A DNA stretch of 62,689 nucleotides from an uncultured Clostridia bacterium. GTDB lineage: Bacteria > Bacillota > Clostridia > UBA1381. The stretch's first letter is position 1; each line of letters begins with the position of its first letter. The notes below the pieces were generated by a model. It had not been told where the DNA came from. It did not search any database and saw nothing but the letters and a program-made list of their open reading frames with translations. Of this stretch, positions 1 through 7,600 are shown piece after piece. Both the position numbers and the translations under genes were made by a program. The stretch covers positions 1-62,689 of the forward strand of contig CAUGRT010000010.1 in assembly GCA_959602045.1 (NCBI GenBank). Direction: 5' to 3'.

Positions 1-316
1 AATTAAATAATATATCCCGTTCTGCAAGGCGAGTTCCGTGTAATGCAGCGGATGTCTGAGCCGGAACAGAACAAAAATATATGAAAATTCCTGCACTTAC
101 CTTGGGGAAAATTAAATAATATATCCCGTTCTGCAAGGCGAGTTCCGTGTAATGCAGCGGATGTTTGAGCCGAAACAGAATAAAAATATATGAAAATTCC
201 TGCGCTTAACATGGGGGAATTGAATAATATATATCCCGTTCTGCAAGGCGAGTTCCGCACAACATAGCGGATGTCTGAACCGAAACAGAATAAAAATATA
301 TGAAAATTTTTGCACT
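1..316 (+). repeat. Three tandem copies of a ~109-bp palindromic element
   Basis: Three near-identical units start at about 1, 110 and 218 (periods 109 and 108). Each has a left arm with GTTCTG, a core GGCGAGTTCCG...GCGGATGT.TGA.CC, a right arm with CAGAAC or a close variant, and a tail ATGAAAATTCCTGC. The left and right arms are complementary, so each unit can fold into a hairpin. The same core recurs as single copies near 7.5, 42.8, 55.3 and 59.4 kb. The short open frames running through this block arise from the repeat itself and are not genes. The window edge falls inside the array, so the real copy number may be larger. Confidence 0.85.
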
Positions 317-453
317 CAATTCGGACAGCTGAATTGTATCATTTGCAATTTTAAGGGACGAAAAAGGAAGAACTATTGATGAAAATGTATAAATTAGCCT
401 AAGCGAACATTATATTAGACGGATATTTTATGCAACTTATTTTAAATTTCCTC

Positions 454-482
454 TTGCAAACTTTCGGGTTTTATGGTATCAT
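454..482 (+). promoter_or_regulatory. Sigma-A-type promoter of the gatCAB-aspS operon
   Basis: TTGCAA (454-459), a 17-nt spacer and TATCAT (477-482) lie upstream of gatC. Between the repeat array and this promoter (317-453) the sequence is AT-rich and holds no convincing gene; one tiny 7-codon frame near 378 is not supported. Confidence 0.55.
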
Positions 483-499
483 AATAAATAAGATATAAC

Positions 500-552
500 A
501 AAGGTGTTGTATGTTGTTTTTGTACGCAAGAACAATGTGCGCACCTTTTTTG
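500..552 (+). terminator. Terminator-like hairpin in the gatC leader (candidate attenuator)
   Basis: AAAGGTG (500-506) pairs with CACCTTT (542-548), with further pairing of TGTTGTTTTTG with CAAGAACAATG around a TACG loop, followed by a T-run. It starts only about 10 nt after the expected transcription start and 50 nt before gatC, so it would terminate the operon's own transcript unless bypassed. Its first 15 nt closely match the equivalent hairpin upstream of glnN at 5214. Confidence 0.6.
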
Positions 553-601
553 TTTTTATTGAACGCGACGAATTAAGAATGTAGAGAATGGAGAATGCAT
601 T

Positions 602-880
602 ATGTTTGATTCCACAATGACAAAGCATCTCGCGCAGTTATCCAAAATAGAGTTTACCGACGAGGAGCTTGAAAAAATGACGGCGGATATGACGGATATT
701 ATTGCGCTGATGGACAAGGTTTGTGATTTTGACACATCGGTGAAGCCTTATACGTTAGAGGCGGTCGATTACAAGAATTTGCGAAACGATTCCCATGAGG
801 ATTCTTATCATACGGACGAGATTATCAAGAATGCGCACAATGTAAAGAATAACAGTTTTGTTGTTCCGAAGGTGGTATAA
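602..880 (+). CDS. gatC: Asp-tRNA(Asn)/Glu-tRNA(Gln) amidotransferase subunit C
   Basis: GatC is the small subunit of GatCAB. It wraps around the GatA-GatB interface and stabilises the complex, which converts Asp-tRNA(Asn) and/or Glu-tRNA(Gln) to the amide form using glutamine. The 92-residue length and the N-terminal pattern (KHLAQLSKIEFTDEEL, then a helical segment) are typical of the family. It is first in a tight operon gatC-gatA-gatB-aspS, 18 nt before gatA. The ATG at 602 has only a weak GGAGAAT-like ribosome site, but no better start is in frame. Identification rests on sequence pattern plus the unmistakable gatA and gatB that follow. Confidence 0.93.
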   Translation: MFDSTMTKHLAQLSKIEFTDEELEKMTADMTDIIALMDKVCDFDTSVKPYTLEAVDYKNLRNDSHEDSYHTDEIIKNAHNVKNNSFVVPKVV

Positions 881-898
881 TTGAGGAGGGGAATGTAA

Positions 899-2338
899 AT
901 GAGTTTAAAGGAGCTTCGCGAAAAGCTCGACAGCAAGGAAATCGGCGCTGTTGAACTGACGCAGGAATATTTGAAGAAAATCAAAGCGGCGGATGAGAAA
1001 ATCAATTCCTATATTACAGTTTGTGCCGAAACAGCGGAGACAGCCGCAAAAAGAGCGCAGGAGCGGATTGACGCAGGCAATACACAGGCGATGACAGGGA
1101 TTCCGCTTTCCGTTAAGGATAATATCTGCACCAATGGGATTCGGACAACATGCGCCTCCCGGATGCTGGAGGAATTTGCTCCGGTGTATGACGCAACGGT
1201 TATGGAAAAGCTCAATGCACAGGACGCGGTCATGCTGGGCAAAACCAATATGGATGAATTTGCGATGGGCGGTTCTTCACAGACCTCCTATTTCGGCGGT
1301 GTTAAGAATCCGCATGATTTGACGAGAGTTACCGGCGGTTCATCCGGCGGTGCGGCGGCTTCTGTTGCAGCCGGACTTTGCGCAGCGGCTTTAGGCTCGG
1401 ATACGGGCGGTTCTGTCAGGCAACCGGCGGCATTCTGCGGTGTTACAGGACTCAAGCCGACGTATGGGGCGGTATCCCGATGGGGACTGATCGCATTTGC
1501 ATCATCATTAGATCAAATCGGCGTACTGGCTTCCTCGGCAGCCGATACGGGATATGTGCTGAATACCATCTATGGCAAGGATAAAAATGACGCTACATCT
1601 TCCGCGATGGCGAAAGGGGATTATACAGCCAAGCTCGGCATGGACATCAAGGGCTTGAAAATCGGATTGCCTAAGGAATTTTTCGGGGATGGTATCTCGG
1701 ATGAAGTGAAAAAGGCGGTCTTAAAGGCGGCAGAATATTATAAGAGTTTAGGATGCGAATTGGTTGAATGTTCACTTCCGTCATTGGAGTATGCGGTATC
1801 GGCGTATTATTTGATTTCATCGGCTGAAGCGGCAAGTAACCTGTCGCGGTTTGACGGAATTAAATATGGATTCCGTTCCGGATTGGGCGAGGATTTCAAT
1901 GATTTAATCAGCAATTCCAGACGCGAGGGCTTTGGTACGGAGGTAAAGCGCCGGATTATGCTCGGAAACTATGCGCTTTGCTCCGGATATTATGACGCTT
2001 ATTATAAAAATGCAACCAGAATCCGCACACAGCTGCGGAAAGAATATGCGGATATTTTCGAAAAGTGCGATGTGATTTTAACGCCGACAGCACCAACTAC
2101 GGCTTATCGGATCGGCGAACAGGAGAATGATCCGGTTAAGATGTATCTGGCGGATATTTGTACCGTAACGGTGAATATCGCAGGCTTGCCGGGAATTTCA
2201 ACTCCATGCGGCTATGATGAAAACAATATGCCGATTGGAATGAGTCTGATTGGAAAGGCTTTTGATGAGCAGACTATTATTGCGGTTTGCGATCGGTTTG
2301 AACAGGATTTTGAAAGAAAGGAGGCGCAGTTATCATGA
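899..2338 (+). CDS. gatA: Asp-tRNA(Asn)/Glu-tRNA(Gln) amidotransferase subunit A
   Basis: This is the glutaminase subunit of GatCAB, an amidase-signature enzyme that releases ammonia from glutamine and channels it to GatB. The catalytic Lys/Ser/Ser triad can be placed at Lys73 (SVKDN), Ser148 (GGSSGG) and Ser172 (DTGGSVRQ), the expected spacing for the family. At 479 aa it is full length. A GAGGAGGGG ribosome site lies just upstream of the ATG at 899. The end overlaps gatB by 4 nt (ATGA), implying translational coupling. Confidence 0.97.
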   Translation: MSLKELREKLDSKEIGAVELTQEYLKKIKAADEKINSYITVCAETAETAAKRAQERIDAGNTQAMTGIPLSVKDNICTNGIRTTCASRMLEEFAPVYDATVMEKLNAQDAVMLGKTNMDEFAMGGSSQTSYFGGVKNPHDLTRVTGGSSGGAAASVAAGLCAAALGSDTGGSVRQPAAFCGVTGLKPTYGAVSRWGLIAFASSLDQIGVLASSAADTGYVLNTIYGKDKNDATSSAMAKGDYTAKLGMDIKGLKIGLPKEFFGDGISDEVKKAVLKAAEYYKSLGCELVECSLPSLEYAVSAYYLISSAEAASNLSRFDGIKYGFRSGLGEDFNDLISNSRREGFGTEVKRRIMLGNYALCSGYYDAYYKNATRIRTQLRKEYADIFEKCDVILTPTAPTTAYRIGEQENDPVKMYLADICTVTVNIAGLPGISTPCGYDENNMPIGMSLIGKAFDEQTIIAVCDRFEQDFERKEAQLS

Positions 2339-3753
2339 GGTATCAACCGGTAATCGGATTGGAAATCCATTGTGAGTTATTGACAGATTCCAAGGTCTTT
2401 TGTTCGTGTCAGAATGAGTTCGGCGGCAGTGAAAATACAAGAGTTTGCCCACGCTGCTCGGGAATGCCGGGAACACTTCCGATTGTAAATCAGGGAGCGG
2501 TTCGGCTGGCAGCAAAGGCAGGTTTTGCCACAGATTGTACCGTAAATAATTACAGCGCCTTTGACCGAAAAAATTATTTTTATCCCGATCTTCCGAAGGC
2601 TTATCAGATTACGCAATTTGAGTATCCGATTTGTACGGACGGACATATTACGGTTTGCGGAGGTAAGGAAATCCGAATCAATCGGATTCATATTGAGGAG
2701 GATGCGGGCAAACTGGTGCATGACGATTATGAGGGAATTTCGATGGCGGACTATAACCGCTGCGGCGTTCCGCTGATTGAGATTGTTACAGAACCGGATT
2801 TTAGAACGGTGGAAGAAGTTCAGGACTTTGTAGAGCAGATTGCGCTGCGCTTGAAATACTCCGATGTATGCGACGCCCGAATGGAGCAGGGATCTTTGAG
2901 AGTGGATGTCAATATTTCGATTATGCCTTACGGCAGCGATGAATTCGGAACCCGCGCGGAGATCAAGAATCTGAACTCAGTCAAGGCAATCGGCAGAGCG
3001 ATTGAGTATGAGATTCAGCGCCAGGCGGAAATTTTGGATAACGGCGGCAAGGTCGTTCAGGAAACGCGCCGGTTTAACGATAACCACGGTGACACTAAGG
3101 CGCTTCGTTCCAAAGAGGAGGCACATGATTATCGCTATTTCCCGGAGCCGGATATTCCGCCGGTTATGATTTCGGATGAAGAATTAGCGGAAATTAAGCA
3201 ATCCATGCCGGAGCTTCCGCATGTGCGATATGCGCGGTATACGGAAGAATACGGACTTCCGGCAGATGATGCGCAGCTGTTGATCAGCTCACGGGCATTT
3301 TCGGATTTTTATGATGAAGCAGTTAAAATCAATTCCGATTATAAACAGATTGCAAATTTGATGCTGGTGGAGGTCAACCGGAATCTGAACGATCAAGGCA
3401 TTACCATTGATGCGGTTTCTTTTACTCCGACAGATATTGCAGAACTGGTGAAAATGTCCTCGGACGGGGTTGTTTCCAAGAATGCCGCAAAGGATATTTT
3501 GAAAATCATGTTTGAGCAGGGCGGTAAGCCGGCAGAGATTGCAAAGGAACACGGGTTTATCATGGATAATGATACCGGTGAGTTGGAGAGCATTATTGCA
3601 AAGGTTATCGCGGAAAATGCGGATAGCGTGGAAAGCTATAAAAACGGAAATGAAAAAATCTTCGGGTTCTTGATGGGGCAGGTTATGCGTGCCATCGGTA
3701 AGGGCGGTAACCCGAAGCTTGCTAAGGAAATCTTAACTAAAAAACTACAATAG
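2335..3753 (+). CDS. gatB: Asp-tRNA(Asn)/Glu-tRNA(Gln) amidotransferase subunit B
   Basis: GatB is the kinase/transamidase subunit: it phosphorylates the mischarged aminoacyl-tRNA and replaces the phosphate with ammonia delivered from GatA. The start GLEIHCELLT, the Cys pairs CSC and CPRCSGMPG (zinc-site-like), DRKNYFYPDLPKAYQ and HIEEDAGKL are family hallmarks. The last ~150 residues form the YqeY-like tRNA-binding tail (FLMGQVMRA and following). The length of 472 aa is normal. The start codon overlaps the gatA stop. aspS follows 6 nt after the stop, so synthetase and amidotransferase are probably co-expressed. Confidence 0.97.
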   Translation: MRYQPVIGLEIHCELLTDSKVFCSCQNEFGGSENTRVCPRCSGMPGTLPIVNQGAVRLAAKAGFATDCTVNNYSAFDRKNYFYPDLPKAYQITQFEYPICTDGHITVCGGKEIRINRIHIEEDAGKLVHDDYEGISMADYNRCGVPLIEIVTEPDFRTVEEVQDFVEQIALRLKYSDVCDARMEQGSLRVDVNISIMPYGSDEFGTRAEIKNLNSVKAIGRAIEYEIQRQAEILDNGGKVVQETRRFNDNHGDTKALRSKEEAHDYRYFPEPDIPPVMISDEELAEIKQSMPELPHVRYARYTEEYGLPADDAQLLISSRAFSDFYDEAVKINSDYKQIANLMLVEVNRNLNDQGITIDAVSFTPTDIAELVKMSSDGVVSKNAAKDILKIMFEQGGKPAEIAKEHGFIMDNDTGELESIIAKVIAENADSVESYKNGNEKIFGFLMGQVMRAIGKGGNPKLAKEILTKKLQ

Positions 3754-3759
3754 AAAGGG

Positions 3760-5079
3760 ATGGAGGATATGCAGCAGATCAGCGGTCAGGAATTGATTCA
3801 TGAAATCACACTTGAGGATCTGGAGAAAGCCGTAGACGGTGAAGTAAAATTCTGTGCCTGCGTTCACAAGGTGCGCGGCATGGGCGGCTTTTCCTTTATT
3901 ATATTAAGAACGGGAAAATATCTTTTACAGTCGGTCTATGAAGAAAAGACTTGTTCGGGAGATATGGAGGCGCTTTGTGAGGGCGCATATATTGAAGTGA
4001 CCGGTACGGTGAAGAAAGAGCCGCGCGCAAATCACGGCTATGAAATTACACTGAGTCACTTTGATATTTTATCCACTCCGGCAGAGGAATATCCGCTGAA
4101 GGTTTCAAGTAAAAACTTAGGATGCTCTTTGGAAACCAATATGAGTCATCGTTCGGTTGCACTGCGGCATCCGCAGGAGAGAACGGTCTTTAAAATCGCA
4201 GAGGGTGTCGTTTCGGGATTTCGGGAATTTATGCTATCTCAGAATTTTACGGAAATCCATACGCCGAAAATCGTTGCAGCCGGTGCAGAGGGCGGCGCAA
4301 ACATTTTCAAGCTGAAATATTTCGGCGAGGACGCGTTTTTGGCACAGAGTCCGCAGTTTCATAAACAAACCTGCGTGGCGTTCTTTGACAGAGTGTTTGA
4401 AATTGCTCCGGTTTATCGGGCGGAAAAGCATAATTCCACGCGGCATTTGAATGAATATATCGGGTTGGATTTTGAAATGGGTTTTATCCGGGATATGTCG
4501 GACGTCATGAACATGGAAACGGCAATGCTGCGCTATGTGGTAGACTATCTGGCAACGCATTATGCGTGGGAACTGGAATTTTTGGGTGCAGAACTGCCGG
4601 TCGTTGACGAGATCCCGGCTGTGACATTCTTTGAAGCATTGGATATTCTGGGTAAGGAGCATAACCAGTTTGATCTGGATCCGTCAGATGAGGTTCGGCT
4701 TTGTGAATACGCTAAAAAGGAATGGAACAGTGATTTTATCTTTGTCACAAAATTCCCGGGACTCAAAAGACCGTTTTATGCGATGGACAGCAAGGACGAT
4801 CCGAAGCTTGCCGAAAGCTTTGACCTGCTTTTCCGTGGTTTGGAAATCACCACCGGCGGTCAGAGAATCCATGATTATCAGGAGCAGCTGGAGAAGCTGA
4901 AACGGTATCATATTGATCCGGAGGATTTGGGGGCTTATCTGGATATTCATAAATACGGCATGCCGCCGCATGGGGGATTGGGAATCGGTCTGGAGCGGTT
5001 GGTTATGAAGCTTTTGAATCTGACAAACATTCGCCAGGCGAGCTTGTTCCCGAGAGATATTCACCACCTCGATCCGTGA
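3760..5079 (+). CDS. aspS: Archaeal-type (probably non-discriminating) aspartyl-tRNA synthetase
   Basis: This is a class II synthetase that attaches Asp to tRNA. It has an N-terminal OB-fold anticodon domain (about residues 20-110, with GGFSFIILR), motif 2 (FEIAPVYRAEKHNSTRHLNEY) and motif 3 (GGLGIGLERLVMKLL). At 439 aa it lacks the large GAD insertion of the ~590-aa bacterial AspRS, so it is the archaeal/eukaryal type (AspS2). Its position 6 nt behind gatCAB strongly suggests it makes Asp-tRNA(Asn) for amidation, i.e. indirect Asn-tRNA synthesis. Charging specificity is inferred, not visible. The start is ambiguous: ATG 3760 has GAAAGGG immediately upstream, ATG 3769 has GGAGG only 2 nt away. 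Confidence 0.93.
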   Translation: MEDMQQISGQELIHEITLEDLEKAVDGEVKFCACVHKVRGMGGFSFIILRTGKYLLQSVYEEKTCSGDMEALCEGAYIEVTGTVKKEPRANHGYEITLSHFDILSTPAEEYPLKVSSKNLGCSLETNMSHRSVALRHPQERTVFKIAEGVVSGFREFMLSQNFTEIHTPKIVAAGAEGGANIFKLKYFGEDAFLAQSPQFHKQTCVAFFDRVFEIAPVYRAEKHNSTRHLNEYIGLDFEMGFIRDMSDVMNMETAMLRYVVDYLATHYAWELEFLGAELPVVDEIPAVTFFEALDILGKEHNQFDLDPSDEVRLCEYAKKEWNSDFIFVTKFPGLKRPFYAMDSKDDPKLAESFDLLFRGLEITTGGQRIHDYQEQLEKLKRYHIDPEDLGAYLDIHKYGMPPHGGLGIGLERLVMKLLNLTNIRQASLFPRDIHHLDP

Positions 5080-5137
5080 CGAGCAGAATATACAATTAAT
5101 ATTAAAAATTTTTTGGATTAATCCTACAGTTTGTATA

Positions 5138-5165
5138 TTGACTTTTTTTAAAAGTGTGGTATAAT
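5138..5165 (+). promoter_or_regulatory. Sigma-A promoter of glnN
   Basis: TTGACT (5138-5143), a 16-nt spacer and TATAAT (5160-5165). Upstream lie an inverted repeat AATATACAA (5087-5095) / TTGTATATT (5131-5139) and a perfect 10-bp palindrome GGATTAATCC (5115-5124). Either could be an operator next to the -35 box, but no regulator can be named. Confidence 0.7.
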
Positions 5166-5213
5166 AGGTATATAAATTAAATGAGGTTAACAAAGTTAGT
5201 ATGATGATAAGAC

Positions 5214-5252
5214 AAGGGTGTTTTATATTTTAGATATAAAATGCCCTTTTTT
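5214..5252 (+). terminator. Intrinsic terminator/attenuator in the glnN leader
   Basis: A 15-bp stem (5214-5228 with 5234-5248, two G-U pairs, 5-nt loop) is followed by a run of six T. It lies about 40 nt after the predicted transcription start and 55 nt before the glnN ribosome site, so transcription must read through it to reach glnN. The 5' side (ACAAGGGTGTTTTAT) matches the gatC leader hairpin at 13 of 15 positions. No ANTAR-type hexaloop hairpin or known glutamine riboswitch was recognised. Confidence 0.75.
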
Positions 5253-5307
5253 AATAAAATATATAAAGTTTCCTTATGCTAACTTAAAATATTTAGGAGG
5301 TAAGAAA

Positions 5308-7392
5308 ATGAGTAATGTAGCAGAAATCTTTGGTAGCAAGGTATTTAACCTTCCCACAATGAAAGCGCGTCTTCCGCAAAGAACGTATGAATCTCTGCTG
5401 AATACAATCAATGACGGTACACCGCTTGATCCTAAGGTTGCGGATGTTGTAGCAAATGCCATGAAGGATTGGGCGATTGAAAACGGCTGCACGCACTATA
5501 CGCATTGGTTCCAGCCGATGACAGGTGTAACAGCAGAAAAGCATGACGCTTTCATTCAGCCGACAGAGGATGGTACGGTAATTAATGAATTTTCAGGTAA
5601 AGAGCTTGTTATGGGTGAGCCGGATGCTTCGTCTTTCCCGTCAGGCGGCTTAAGAGCTACCTTTGAAGCAAGAGGCTATACTGCATGGGATCCGACATCT
5701 TATGCATTTATTAAGGATAATTCACTGTGTATTCCTACCTCCTTTATTTCCTATACAGGAGAAGTGCTTGATAAAAAGACACCATTGCTGCGTTCAATGG
5801 ACGCCATTTCAAAGGAAGCAAAGAGAGTTTTGTATTGCTTCGGAAAGAACCCATCAAGAGTTATTTCCTATGTAGGTCCGGAGCAGGAGTATTTCCTGGT
5901 GGACAAGGAGCTTTGGAAAAAGCGTAAGGATTTATTGCTGACAGGCAGAACCTTATTCGGCGCTATGCCGGCAAAGGGTCAGGAACTTGAGGATCACTAC
6001 TTCGGTCAGATTAAGGAAAGAGTTTCTTCTTTCATGAAAGAGGTGGACGAGGAGCTTTGGAAACTGGGTGTATACAACAAGACAAAGCATAATGAGGTTG
6101 CTCCGGCACAGCATGAGGTTGCTCCGATTTATTCAACCACAAACATAGCGACAGACCACAACCAGCTTACAATGGAGGTTTTGAAGAAGGTTGCGGGTCG
6201 TCACGGTCTGGTATGCTTGCTGCATGAAAAACCGTATGAGGGAATCAATGGTTCCGGTAAGCATAATAACTGGTCTATCGGTACATCAGAGGGTGAGAAC
6301 CTGTTAAAGCCGGGTAAGGATCCCGAATCCAATACACAATTCTTGCTGTTCTTGGCAGCGGTTATCAAGGCAGTAGACGATTATGCGGAAATTCTTCGTC
6401 TTGCTGTTGCAACAGCAGGTAACGACCATAGATTGGGTGCAAACGAAGCACCTCCGGCAATCGTTTCCATTTACTTGGGCGAGCAGCTTGAAGAAGTTGT
6501 AGAAAATTTGGTAAGCGGTACAGAGTCCAGCGCTGCAAAGGCTGCTGCATATCTGGAAACCGGTGTAGAAACCTTGCCGAAATTAAAGAAAGACTCCACC
6601 GACAGAAACAGAACTTCGCCGTTTGCTTTCACTGGAAACCGCTTCGAGTTCAGAATGCCGGGTTCAGCACAGTCGATTTCCGGTATCAATATCGTTATCA
6701 ACACGATTGTTGCCGAGTCGCTTTCACAATTTGCAGATCAGCTTGAGGGTGCAGAGGATGTTACGGCAAAGGCAATGGAAATTGCGATTGATACCTTTAA
6801 AAAGCACCAGAGAATTATCTTCAATGGCAACGGCTACAGCGACGAGTGGGTTGAAGAAGCTGCAAAGCGCGGCTTGCCGAACTTAAAGACAACGGTTGAC
6901 GCTCTTCCGTATTTCTCATCAGAGAAATCCTTAAGCTTGTTTGAAAAGCATGGGGTATTTACGAGAGTTGAAACCGAAACCAGAACGGATATTATGTTGG
7001 AGGATTACTCAAAGGCTGTTAATATTGAAATGCTGACCGCATTGGAGATGTCAAAGCAGGAGATTCTGCCGGCTTGCTTAGAGTATACTAAGTTTGTTGT
7101 GGATGACGTTGCAAAGAAAGCGGAAATCGGTATTAAGGTACCGCATGAAAAGGCTCAGGCAGAAGAATTGTCAGCATTAACCGAGAAGCTGATCGAAAAG
7201 ACTGCTGCTTTGGATGCCGTAGCTGCCGCAGTACCGTCAGAGGGAACAGCGCTTGAGGTTGCGACTTATTATAAGGATAACGCTCTTCCGGCAATGGATG
7301 AGGTAAGAGCGGTTGCCGATAATCTGGAAACGATTGTTGCAAAAGAATATTGGCCGTTCCCGACTTACACAGATCTGTTATACTACATCTAA
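5308..7392 (+). CDS. glnN: Glutamine synthetase type III
   Basis: GSIII makes glutamine from glutamate, ammonia and ATP. Family hallmarks are the N-terminal SKVFNLPTMKARLP-like segment, GPEQEYFLVD, the histidine/glutamate-rich stretch NEVAPAQHEVAPIYSTTN, and GINGSGKHNNWS. At 694 aa it is the large GSIII class, not the ~450-aa GSI. The open frame runs upstream to 5218, but ATG 5308 is chosen because it has a strong AGGAGG site 7 nt away and gives the normal N-terminus; the upstream extension would cover the attenuator hairpin. The gene has its own promoter and terminator. Confidence 0.96.
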   Translation: MSNVAEIFGSKVFNLPTMKARLPQRTYESLLNTINDGTPLDPKVADVVANAMKDWAIENGCTHYTHWFQPMTGVTAEKHDAFIQPTEDGTVINEFSGKELVMGEPDASSFPSGGLRATFEARGYTAWDPTSYAFIKDNSLCIPTSFISYTGEVLDKKTPLLRSMDAISKEAKRVLYCFGKNPSRVISYVGPEQEYFLVDKELWKKRKDLLLTGRTLFGAMPAKGQELEDHYFGQIKERVSSFMKEVDEELWKLGVYNKTKHNEVAPAQHEVAPIYSTTNIATDHNQLTMEVLKKVAGRHGLVCLLHEKPYEGINGSGKHNNWSIGTSEGENLLKPGKDPESNTQFLLFLAAVIKAVDDYAEILRLAVATAGNDHRLGANEAPPAIVSIYLGEQLEEVVENLVSGTESSAAKAAAYLETGVETLPKLKKDSTDRNRTSPFAFTGNRFEFRMPGSAQSISGINIVINTIVAESLSQFADQLEGAEDVTAKAMEIAIDTFKKHQRIIFNGNGYSDEWVEEAAKRGLPNLKTTVDALPYFSSEKSLSLFEKHGVFTRVETETRTDIMLEDYSKAVNIEMLTALEMSKQEILPACLEYTKFVVDDVAKKAEIGIKVPHEKAQAEELSALTEKLIEKTAALDAVAAAVPSEGTALEVATYYKDNALPAMDEVRAVADNLETIVAKEYWPFPTYTDLLYYI

Positions 7393-7436
7393 TCTGCTAT
7401 TCACATTCTATAGTGTTTCCTATATTACAATAGAAG

Positions 7437-7463
7437 AAGGACGCCGTGTACAGCGTCCTTTTT
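7437..7463 (+). terminator. Rho-independent terminator after glnN
   Basis: AAGGACGC (7437-7444) and GCGTCCTT (7453-7460) form a perfect 8-bp stem with an 8-nt loop and a T-run. Confidence 0.9.
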
Positions 7464-7487
7464 CTATATTTTATATGACAAAGATAT

Positions 7488-7582
7488 AGACAGTGCATGT
7501 GTTTTTCATTCCACGGAGACGAGTTCCGCGCATCGTAGCGGATGTTTGAGCCGCAATGGAATGTAAAATACATGCACTGTCT
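7488..7582 (+). repeat. Palindromic element, copy at locus 2
   Basis: Perfect 13-bp outer arms (7488-7500 and 7570-7582), then inner arms CATTCCA / TGGAATG, enclose the core ...CGAGTTCCGCGCATCGTAGCGGATGTTTGAGCCG. It sits between the convergent genes glnN and uxaA. The outer-arm sequence differs completely from the other copies while pairing is kept, which points to selection on structure. Confidence 0.8.
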
Positions 7583-7600
7583 GTCCGATGCAGAAAAGCA

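Noticed and set aside
3..315. Overlapping minus-strand open frames of 67-85 residues at the window start
   Set aside because: They lie wholly inside the three tandem palindromic units; the protein repeats simply mirror the DNA repeat, with no ribosome site.
1..316. CRISPR array
   Set aside because: The units are ~109 bp, almost identical along their whole length, with no variable spacers and no cas genes nearby.
378..404. Seven-codon leader peptide with a ribosome site-like GGAAG
   Set aside because: It lies upstream of the identified gat promoter and has no codon pattern fitting attenuation by an amino acid.
4684..5193. 169-residue minus-strand open frame over aspS
   Set aside because: Antisense shadow of a strongly recognised synthetase gene; no homology features or ribosome site.
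5166..5300. ANTAR-type two-hairpin antiterminator or glutamine riboswitch in the glnN leader
   Set aside because: Only the terminator hairpin is convincing; the expected hexaloop hairpins and known riboswitch signatures were not found.
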